Below are positions 59,001 through 64,000 of a DNA stretch of 64,000 bases, one piece after another; position 1 is the first letter of the stretch, and every line of letters starts with the position of its first letter. A model generated the notes under the pieces. That model was given only the letters and a program-made list of their open reading frames with translations, was not told the origin of the DNA and did not search any database. The position numbers and the translations under genes were made by a program. The stretch lies in assembly GCA_035940575.1 (NCBI GenBank), contig DASZER010000033.1, forward strand, positions 1 to 64,000, read 5' to 3'. Origin of the DNA: BP-191 sp035940575. Its GTDB lineage: Bacteria > Actinomycetota > Actinomycetes > BP-191.

Positions 59001-59709
59001 TGGCCCGCACCGCGAACGGGAGGCCGTACCGGACGACGTGAGCGTCGAGCAGCGCGAGGCGCTCGTCCTGCTTGGGGTACCCGATCCAGGCGCCCACGAT
59101 CGCGTCGAGCACGGCGGCGCCGAGCGGGTTCGGCTCCTGGCGCGCCTTGCGGAACACCGTCCTCCCGGTGCCGCGGTGCAGCCGCGCGGCGGCGACCAGC
59201 TCCGGGTCGGAACGCGGGTCGTCCAGCGCCGCGTCGACGGCCTGCCTGGCCGCCTGGTGGATCGCGTCGGCGACCTCGGGCGCGCGCGGGTCTACCGCCG
59301 GGGGCTTGCCGGCGATGCGCCCGCGCCAGGGCTGCGCCTGGCGCCGCCAGGACGCCGGGACCTCCCACGTGTCCTCGTCCCGCGGCGCCGGGCTCTCGGG
59401 TGCCGGGCTCTCGGGTGCCGCCGCGGCGGGCGCGGCCGCGCGCGGCTTGCGGGCCTTCGCCGGCTTCGCCGGCGCGGAGGAGGGGGTGGCCGGTCCCACG
59501 CCCGCGGTGTCCTCGACGTACCCCTTGCCGACCTTCTCCGAGACCAGCTTGTCGACGTACGCCCGCGCCTTGTCCGGCGTCCCCAGGTCCTTGGTCTGCG
59601 TCTGCCCCTTGGTCCCGATCCGTCCGAAGCGGACGGTCACCGACGCCCCGTCGCGATCCACCTCCCAGAACTTGCGGGACGTGTCGGCGACGTAGGTGAA
59701 GGTCCGCAC
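56074..59709 (-). CDS. WGR-DUF4132 protein (YehI/MolR-like)
   Basis: First gene of the operon, 1211 aa. The N-terminal WGR domain (about residues 4-65) has FWEVDRDGASVTVRFGRIGTKGQTQ and the closing EKVGKGY, with the namesake Trp-Gly-Arg pattern. An Ala/Pro-rich linker (66-125) leads to a very long, mostly helical HEAT-like region. The C-terminal DUF4132 domain of about 250 residues contains GTMLLDYGARRFTVGFDEQLKPTV and LKKDVKVIAQDQVRRLERAM. Length and layout match E. coli YehI (about 1,210 aa) and its paralogue MolR. WGR domains elsewhere bind DNA or poly(ADP-ribose)-type partners. GTG 59707-59709 lies 7 bases after TACCAT with no ribosome-binding site. Confidence 0.86.
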   Translation of the reverse strand: MRTFTYVADTSRKFWEVDRDGASVTVRFGRIGTKGQTQTKDLGTPDKARAYVDKLVSEKVGKGYVEDTAGVGPATPSSAPAKPAKARKPRAAAPAAAAPESPAPESPAPRDEDTWEVPASWRRQAQPWRGRIAGKPPAVDPRAPEVADAIHQAARQAVDAALDDPRSDPELVAAARLHRGTGRTVFRKARQEPNPLGAAVLDAIVGAWIGYPKQDERLALLDAHVVRYGLPFAVRATMLMQTMSAQDPDARTYSAAGATSLAVTRRPSGRSHYHAMPALERLRALLAAAPDAGYAEAVAAASETRPEGLEARIVSSYLFPTEQAWVAADVAELAAGGTRETLLTNVLWASVGSRAQANDLLRVGHGFLGYQTSWLYTAATVLGPEVTDLLLALFDGHSDAAGRKRVLAMLGQIPTDEAFAALVRRLDEKYVVSALVEPMARFPRRAARLLANAAGTPAARELLRVHLVSHPGLAEGVAASEPSLGKVASDLIAGVGRVADAPDAAVPDVLRSPPWEGHAARPKPVTLALTSPGAPHLEWQAGERAEWAATNVPSWKPPGKSWAEVLRSGLDDWSQVRLLASAPEDLVRPLLAKPGLAPRYLYDAFDPLRKLLGVHGEAALPYVMRVVRMQPTSLAPVLLPVNGPEAAAAVAGWYARSKPLRAFARTWLRRHAATAARDLLPAALGKPGKERTAAESALRALDRSVVIEAAAAYGADVAAAAGDLLDMDPLHVLPAKMPAFPSWLDVAHLSQVLVRDRDGALPPEAVRNLVLMLMLCKPGETYPGVAVVKEACDAASLAEWAWSVFERWRVAEYPSRDGWVLEALALLGDDETVRRLAPLIRAWPGESAHARAVTALDVLRGIGSDVALMHLHRISEKASFKGLRAKARERLAEIADDLGLTSEQLADRLVPDLGLDERGTMLLDYGARRFTVGFDEQLKPTVIDEDGSRRAVLPKPSAKDDPELAPAAYARFGGLKKDVKVIAQDQVRRLERAMVAGRTWTSEEFRALFVEHPLVWHLARRLVWRTADGTSFRVAEDRSLADSRDEELAIPHEAVVSLAHPLHLGEAELPAWSEVFADYEILQPFAQLAREVYRLDAAEKEAKDLARYHLTGVPTGRVLGLTSRGWERGAVQDGGVSVDTYRHVGGDRYVVLDLDPGLIVGTPMDWPEQQIAKVYVSQGRPDWGSGSPLPLGALDDVAASELIRDLEALKG

Positions 59710-59716
59710 CAGAGCG

Positions 59717-59722
59717 ATGGTA
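59717..59722 (-). promoter_or_regulatory. Leaderless -10 element of the WGR/MoxR/VWA operon
   Basis: TACCAT, then 7 bases, then GTG 59709. This is the only promoter I see for the operon; the four downstream genes have start codons overlapping or nearly touching the previous stop. Confidence 0.45.
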
Positions 59723-59779
59723 GGGCCGCCGGGCGGGTCTCCGTGGGGCGTTGCGGGCGAACTTTCGCGACCGCGTGCG

Positions 59780-61012
59780 CTACGACGTGAACGCGTACCT
59801 CCCCCACGTGCGGCCGCGGTCGCGCGTGTAGTAGATGGCCCCGAAGCCGAGCGCCCAGCCGTTCGTGAAGTCGATCGTCTCGACCTTGCCGGTCCCGAAG
59901 TCGCCCGTCGGCGGGACGACGCGCTTCCAGGTGATGCCGCCGTCGGTCGTACGCATCACGCCCTCGGTCGTCGACAGCAGCGCGAGCTGCGTCGCGCCGA
60001 ACGCTTGGAGGTCGGTGAACGGCGCGTTCTTCGGCCCGGCGTTCTTGCTGCCCCAGTGCGAGCCAGCGTCGGTCGAGTGGTAGACGTTCGTGACCTGGAC
60101 GTCGGCGCCCGCGTCGGTGCCGCAGACGAGCCAGAGGTTCTGCGTGTCGTAGCGCGAGAGGCGCTGGCGGTAGTTGCCCTGGGTGTTGCAGGGGTTCGCG
60201 ACCTCCTTCCACGTCTTGCCGCCGTCGGTGGTGCGCAGGATCTCGCTGTCGCCGTTGCCCGAGCCGGAGAGCCAGCCGTGCGTCGACCCCGCGCGGACGA
60301 GCTGGTAGGTCTTCTCGTTCGCGTCCGTGCCGGGGATCACCGAGCGCAGCGTGAAGGCATCCGACGACGACGGCGCGGTCCAGAGCGAGAGCTTGCAGCC
60401 GCCGGCCTGGCACGACGAGATGACGAGCCAGGTCGTGCCCTTCGTCTGCTCCAGCGCGATCACGTCGCCGTCGGTCGGGATCTGCTTCCACGACTGGCCG
60501 CCGTTGTGCGTCGCGTACAGCGTCGGCCCGAACATCCAGCCGTCGTTCTGGTTGCCGAAGCGGATCGCGCGGACGGAGTTGCCGTCGTCCGCGTTGGCCT
60601 TGAGGCCGCCGAGGCCGGGGAGCGCGTGCCAGGTGCGGCCGCCGTCGGTCGTGCGGGCGACCTTGGCGCCGCACGGCGAGCTGCCGCAGTCGCTGCCGAG
60701 CGACCAGCCGAACGTCGCGCCGATGAACGAGAAGTCCACCGGCTGGAACGCCGTCGGCGCCGGGCCGGTCGCCTGCGGCAGCCCGGGCTTCGTCGGCGAC
60801 GCCGTCGGCTTCGCGGTGGGCTTGTCCGGCGTCGTGGTCGGCTTCGGCTTCGGGGGCGTCGGGGTCGCCGACGGCGTCGGCGTCGCGGACGGCGCGGCGG
60901 TGGTGGGGGTCGCCTGCGGGGCAGCGGCATCGTTCCCGCCGCTGCACGCGGTCAGGGCGACGAGGAGGACTGCGGGCAGCACGAGACGGCGGGAGGGCAT
61001 GCGCGGGATCAT
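59780..61012 (-). CDS. Beta-propeller (YCF48/BNR-repeat) lipoprotein
   Basis: Exported lipoprotein of 410 aa. The lipobox is LTAC (Cys23), followed by a Pro/Thr-rich spacer (about residues 30-85). Repeats of the BNR/sialidase type follow: RTTDGGRTWHALPG, ATHNGGQSWKQIPT, RTTDGGKTWKEVAN, HSTDAGSHWGSKN, RTTDGGITWKRVV and YTRDRGRTWGRYA, with tryptophan-containing blades between (FIGATFGWSLGSDC, NDGWMFGPT). This pattern is a seven-bladed beta-propeller like YCF48/HCF136. No sialidase catalytic residues are evident. Cysteines are scattered and may form disulfides. ATG 61010-61012 has only a weak purine-rich stretch upstream. It follows the trp operon terminator. Confidence 0.85.
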   Translation of the reverse strand: MIPRMPSRRLVLPAVLLVALTACSGGNDAAAPQATPTTAAPSATPTPSATPTPPKPKPTTTPDKPTAKPTASPTKPGLPQATGPAPTAFQPVDFSFIGATFGWSLGSDCGSSPCGAKVARTTDGGRTWHALPGLGGLKANADDGNSVRAIRFGNQNDGWMFGPTLYATHNGGQSWKQIPTDGDVIALEQTKGTTWLVISSCQAGGCKLSLWTAPSSSDAFTLRSVIPGTDANEKTYQLVRAGSTHGWLSGSGNGDSEILRTTDGGKTWKEVANPCNTQGNYRQRLSRYDTQNLWLVCGTDAGADVQVTNVYHSTDAGSHWGSKNAGPKNAPFTDLQAFGATQLALLSTTEGVMRTTDGGITWKRVVPPTGDFGTGKVETIDFTNGWALGFGAIYYTRDRGRTWGRYAFTS

Positions 61013-61054
61013 GCCCGACCGTGCCCGCCGTCCGCTACAGCGGCGCTCCCGGCC

Positions 61055-61073
61055 CTTTCCGCAGCGCGGAAGG
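61055..61073 (-). terminator. Hairpin after trpA
   Basis: An 8-bp stem (61055-61062 with 61066-61073, one G-T pair) with a 3-base loop, 15 bases beyond the trpA stop. No U-tract. Confidence 0.45.
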
Positions 61074-61087
61074 AGTGGCCGTCGGCG

Positions 61088-61843
61088 TCAACGCTCCCCG
61101 CGCACGCCCGCCGCGAGGTCCTTCGCGAGCGCGGCGACGGCGGTGGGGCCGCCGTCCATCGCGGCGCGGACGAAGGCGGAGCCGACGATGACGCCGTCGG
61201 CGTACGCCGCGACCTCCGCCGCCTGCGCGCCGGTGCTCACGCCGAGGCCGACCGCGACGGGCAGGTCGGTCACGGCCTTCATGCGCGCGACCAGCGAGGG
61301 CGCGGACGACGATACGGTGTCGCGGGTGCCGGTGACGCCCATCGTGGAGGCGGCGTAGACGAAGCCGCGGCTGCTCTCGCCGACGACGCGCAGCCGCGCG
61401 TCGGTGGACGACGGCGCGACGAGGAAGACCGGGTCGAGCCCGTGCGACGAGGCGGCGGCGAGCCAGTCGCCGGCCTCCTCGGGGATGAGGTCGGGCGTGA
61501 TCGCGCCCGCTCCCCCGGCGGCGGCGAGGTCGCGCGCGAACGCGTCGACGCCGTAGCGGTCCACGGGGTTCCAGTACGTCATCACGACGACCGGCGCGTG
61601 CGCCGCGACGGCCTCGACGGCGGCCAGCACGTCACGCGTCGAGGTGCCCGCCTCGAGCGCCCGCTGCACGGCCTTCTGGATGACCGGCCCGTCCATCAAC
61701 GGGTCGGAGTACGGCAGCCCGACCTCCACGACGTCGACGCCGTTGTCGGTCATCGCGCGGAAGTCGTCGGCGCTCGCGAAGCCGGCGGGCAGGTAGCCGA
61801 CGAGCAGCGGCCCGCGCTCGAAGGCGGAGGACAGCGCGCTCAC
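61088..61843 (-). CDS. trpA: Tryptophan synthase alpha subunit
   Basis: Alpha subunit of tryptophan synthase, cleaving indole-3-glycerol phosphate to indole and glyceraldehyde 3-phosphate. The 251-aa product has the catalytic glutamate in DVVEVGLPYSDPLMDGPVIQKA (with the Asp of PYSDP), TYWNPVDRYGVDAF, ITPDLIPEEAGDW and the phosphate-loop GFVYAASTMGVTG and VAVGLGVSTGAQAAEV, with GVIVGSAFVRA near the C-terminus. GTG 61841-61843 overlaps the trpB stop (GTGA), so translation is coupled. It is slightly shorter than the usual 265 residues at the N-terminus. Confidence 0.95.
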   Translation of the reverse strand: MSALSSAFERGPLLVGYLPAGFASADDFRAMTDNGVDVVEVGLPYSDPLMDGPVIQKAVQRALEAGTSTRDVLAAVEAVAAHAPVVVMTYWNPVDRYGVDAFARDLAAAGGAGAITPDLIPEEAGDWLAAASSHGLDPVFLVAPSSTDARLRVVGESSRGFVYAASTMGVTGTRDTVSSSAPSLVARMKAVTDLPVAVGLGVSTGAQAAEVAAYADGVIVGSAFVRAAMDGGPTAVAALAKDLAAGVRGER

Positions 61844-63030
61844 ACAAGACCGAACCACTTGGCGGCGGTGTCCACGTCCTTGTCGCCGCGGCCCGAGTGG
61901 TTGACGAGGACGACGGCGTCGGGGCCGAGTTCGCGCGCGACGGCGACGCCGCCCGCGACGGCGTGCGCGGTCTCGATCGCCGGGATGATGCCCTCGGTGC
62001 GGCACAGCAGCGAGAACGCCTCCATGGCCTCCGCGTCCGACACCGCGCGGTACTCCGCGCGGCCCGAGTCGCGCAGCCACGCGTGCTCGGGCCCGACGCC
62101 CGGGTAGTCGAGGCCTGCGGAGATGGAGTGCGTCTCGAGCGTCTGGCCGTTCGCGTCCTGGAGCAGGTACGAGCGCGCGCCGTGCAGCACGCCGGGCGAG
62201 CCGCCGACGAGCGTGGCCGAGTGCTTGCCCGTGCCCACGCCGTCGCCACCCGCCTCGCAGCCGACGAGCCGCACGGACGCGTCGGGGACGAACGGGTGGA
62301 ACAGGCCCATGGAGTTCGAGCCGCCGCCGACGGCCGCGACGCACGCGTCGGGCAGGCGGCCGACGAGGTCGAGGCACTGCTGCCGCGCCTCGACGCCGAT
62401 GACGCGCTGGAAGTCGCGGACCATCATCGGGAACGGGTGCGGACCCACGACGGAGCCGATGACGTAGTGGGTGCGGTCGACGTTCGTGACCCAGTCGCGC
62501 ATGGCCTCGTTGATGGCGTCCTTCAACGTCGCCTGGCCCGTCTCCACCGGCACGACGTCCGCGCCGAGCAGGCGCATGCGCGCGACGTTGAGCGCCTGGC
62601 GGGCGGTGTCGACCGCGCCCATGTAGACGACGCACTCGAGGCCGAGCAACGCGCACGCGGTCGCGGTGGCGACGCCGTGCTGCCCCGCGCCGGTCTCGGC
62701 GATGACGTGCGGCTTGCCCATGCGCTTCGTGAGCAGGGCCTGGCCGAGGACGTTGTTCACCTTGTGCGAGCCGGTGTGCGCGAGGTCCTCGCGCTTGAGC
62801 AGGATGCGCGCGCCGCCGGCGTGCTCGGACAGCCGCCGCGCGTCGGTGAGCGGGGTGGGGCGGCCCGCGTACGTCGTGAGCAGCCGGTCGAGCTCGGCGG
62901 TGAACTCCGGGTCGTTCCGCGCGGAGTCGTAGGCGGCGGTCAGCTCGTCCAGCGCGGCGACCAGCGCCTCGGGGACGAACCTGCCGCCGTACGGGCCGAA
63001 GTGCCCGGTCAGGTCGGGCAGCGCCGTCAC
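61840..63030 (-). CDS. trpB: Tryptophan synthase beta subunit
   Basis: PLP-dependent beta subunit joining indole and serine. The cofactor lysine is in LAHTGSHKVNNVLGQ (near residue 90), with AETGAGQHGVATATACALLGLECVVYMG and the phosphate-binding VGGGSNSMGLFHPF, and the C-terminal SGRGDKDVDTAAK. It is 396 aa long and starts at GTG 63028-63030, overlapping the trpC stop by 4 bases. The conserved start FGPYGGRFVPEAL is present. Confidence 0.97.
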   Translation of the reverse strand: MTALPDLTGHFGPYGGRFVPEALVAALDELTAAYDSARNDPEFTAELDRLLTTYAGRPTPLTDARRLSEHAGGARILLKREDLAHTGSHKVNNVLGQALLTKRMGKPHVIAETGAGQHGVATATACALLGLECVVYMGAVDTARQALNVARMRLLGADVVPVETGQATLKDAINEAMRDWVTNVDRTHYVIGSVVGPHPFPMMVRDFQRVIGVEARQQCLDLVGRLPDACVAAVGGGSNSMGLFHPFVPDASVRLVGCEAGGDGVGTGKHSATLVGGSPGVLHGARSYLLQDANGQTLETHSISAGLDYPGVGPEHAWLRDSGRAEYRAVSDAEAMEAFSLLCRTEGIIPAIETAHAVAGGVAVARELGPDAVVLVNHSGRGDKDVDTAAKWFGLV

Positions 63031-63839
63031 GGGGCCATCCGCGCGATGGTCGGGTGCGTGCCCGCGGCGACGAGCTCGGCCACGGCCTGGCGCGGGTCGC
63101 GGCCGGTGACGAGGTTCTCGCCGACGAGGACGGCGTCGGCTCCGGCGGAGGCGTACGCGCGCAGGTCGGCGACGCCGCGCACGCCGGACTCGGCGACCTT
63201 GACGTGACCGTTCGGGATCCGCGGCGCGAGCCTCGGGAACACCTCGCGGTCGACGTCGAGCGTCTTGAGGTTGCGGGCGTTGACGCCGATGACGTGCGCG
63301 CCCGCGTCGAGCGCGCGGTCGAGCTCGGCCTCGTCGTGGACCTCGACGAGCGGCGTCATGCCGAGCGACTCGACGCGCTCGACGTACGACACCAGCGCGG
63401 TCTGCTCCAGCGCCGCGACGATGAGCAGCACGAGGTCGGCGCCGAACGCGCGGGCCTCCCAGATCTGGTACGGCGTCACGACGAAGTCCTTGCGCAGCAC
63501 CGGCACCTCGACCGCGCGGCGTACCGCGACGAGGTCGGCGAGCGTCCCGCCGAAGCGGCGCTGCTCGGTCAGCACGGACACGACGGCGGCGCCGCCCGCC
63601 TCGTACGCCGTCGCGAGCGCGGCGGGGTCGTCGATGCTGGCGAGCGCTCCCTTGGACGGGCTCGCGCGCTTGACCTCGGCGATGACGGCGACGCCGGGGC
63701 GCTTCAGCGTCGCGACGCAGTCGCGGGCCGGGGGCGTGCGCTGCGCGATCTCCTTGAGCCTGTCCATCGGCGTCTCGGCCTCGCGCGCGGCGACGTCCTC
63801 GCGTACCCCCGCGAGGATCTCGTCGAGCACCGTCGCCAT
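63027..63839 (-). CDS. trpC: Indole-3-glycerol phosphate synthase
   Basis: Converts 1-(2-carboxyphenylamino)-1-deoxyribulose phosphate to indole-3-glycerol phosphate. It has the substrate-binding VIAEVKRASPSKGAL, the catalytic lysine region PVLRKDFVVTPYQIWEARAFGADLVLLI, GVNARNLKTLDVD, and VAESGVRGVADLRAYASAGADAVLVGENLV. I start it at ATG 63837-63839 (MATVLDEILAGVRED), which gives the usual length of about 270 aa. An upstream in-frame ATG at 63851 would add four residues. Neither has a good ribosome-binding site. The preceding gene encodes a Trp-associated membrane protein, as is common in actinobacteria. Confidence 0.96.
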   Translation of the reverse strand: MATVLDEILAGVREDVAAREAETPMDRLKEIAQRTPPARDCVATLKRPGVAVIAEVKRASPSKGALASIDDPAALATAYEAGGAAVVSVLTEQRRFGGTLADLVAVRRAVEVPVLRKDFVVTPYQIWEARAFGADLVLLIVAALEQTALVSYVERVESLGMTPLVEVHDEAELDRALDAGAHVIGVNARNLKTLDVDREVFPRLAPRIPNGHVKVAESGVRGVADLRAYASAGADAVLVGENLVTGRDPRQAVAELVAAGTHPTIARMAP

Positions 63840-63864
63840 GCGTCGCATCATGGCAGGTGCCGGG

Positions 63865-64000
63865 TCAGGCCGTGGGGTCCTCTCCCCGATCCAGCGCGGC
63901 CCACGGGTCGTCGCGGCGCTGCGGCGCGTCGTAGCGCGCGGCCATCGACGTCCACGAGGGGCCGCGCACCGCGACGAACGCGCCCGTCGCGGCCAGCAGC
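63865..64000 (-). CDS. TRP-associated membrane protein, C-terminal fragment
   Basis: Only the last 44 or so codons lie inside the window. The sequence ends in ARYDAP, a basic stretch, then DPWAALDRGEDPTA, which matches the C-terminal pattern of the actinobacterial 'Trp operon-associated membrane protein' family (a small protein with about four helices, typically encoded just before trpC). A short hydrophobic piece, LLAATGAFVAVRGPSW, fits the end of the last membrane helix. Function unknown. It is read in the same direction as trpCBA. Confidence 0.8.
   Translation of the reverse strand, partial: LLAATGAFVAVRGPSWTSMAARYDAPQRRDDPWAALDRGEDPTA

Noticed and set aside
49678..59709. Horizontally acquired island carrying the five-gene operon
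   Set aside because: No tRNA, integrase, repeat or insertion sequence flanks it, and composition and codon style look like the surroundings. Transfer cannot be excluded but is not supported.
55741..59790. Very long plus-strand open frame of more than 1,300 codons opposite the DUF4132 gene
   Set aside because: In high-GC DNA, frames opposite real genes stay open by codon bias. Its product is Arg/Gly/Ala-rich with no domain, and the minus strand encodes a coherent WGR-DUF4132 protein.

Overview
The window is about 64 kb of very GC-rich DNA, roughly 70-73% by eye, from a chromosome of an actinomycete (phylum Actinomycetota). Evidence for this is the WhiA and SsgA-like developmental proteins, a CASTOR/POLLUX-type channel, an ANTAR response regulator, a TRP-associated membrane protein beside trpC, many GTG starts and many transcripts that look leaderless. 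The SsgA-like protein points to a morphologically complex, sporulating lineage; the genus cannot be named from sequence alone. Genes are densely packed, mostly on the minus strand, with 1-8 base stop/start overlaps inside operons. I see no insertion sequence, prophage, integrase or CRISPR array.

Layout. 1-2725: the end of a peptide ABC transporter locus with an ATPase (cut by the window edge) and a solute-binding lipoprotein. 2951-10782 (minus): uvrC, rapZ, yvcK, whiA, gap, pgk, tpiA. 10902-11998 (plus): an SsgA-like protein and a membrane lipoprotein. 11995-14919: uvrA. 15149-16531 (plus): a membrane-anchored cupredoxin and a metallo-beta-lactamase-fold hydrolase. 16538-17961: a VOC protein and TerC, led by a manganese riboswitch. 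18156-24035: a small ABM-type protein, uvrB, a secreted TIM-barrel-like protein, coaE and rpsA. 24255-29560: a methyltransferase, an ion-channel/RCK protein, a CPBP protease with an extra domain, an AlaX editing protein, a small six-cysteine secreted peptide and a lipoprotein. 29557-35277: a P-loop kinase, polA, a thioesterase, a GNAT protein and a PLP decarboxylase. 35278-35585 holds no gene but does hold a possible structured RNA. 35586-41152: the branched-chain amino-acid transporter livKHMGF with an internal hairpin after livK. 41311-45722: an ANTAR regulator, tRNA-Leu(CAA), a two-component system and an ABC exporter. 45783-49639: a VOC protein, a RiPP-precursor-like peptide, a second six-cysteine secreted peptide, an unusual sigma factor, a coiled-coil protein and a VIT/CCC1 transporter. 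49678-59709: a five-gene WGR-DUF4132 / MoxR / DUF5682 / VWA / SWIM operon. 59780-64000: a beta-propeller lipoprotein and part of the trp operon.

The two most rewarding observations are these. First, the five-gene operon at 49678-59709 matches the little-studied enterobacterial yehI-yehL-yehM-yehP-yehQ set in order and protein size; the N-terminal part of its DUF5682 protein carries a paired GxxH signature like that of TIKI/TraB/EreA-type hydrolases. Second, uvrA, uvrB, uvrC and polA share one promoter architecture, TGTC(A/G)CA(C/G)-N8-TAnnnT. It resembles the RecA-independent (PafBC, 'RecA-NDp') DNA-damage promoter of mycobacteria, and three of the four genes appear to be leaderless from it. 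A related match precedes the cupredoxin gene.

Many other genes have TAnnnT exactly 6-8 bases before the start codon with no ribosome-binding site, which implies leaderless transcription. Other regulation visible in the sequence includes a Crp/GlxR-like palindrome upstream of the peptide transporter, a yybP-ykoY riboswitch whose P1 stem competes with a hairpin hiding the terC ribosome-binding site, and several strong terminator hairpins.
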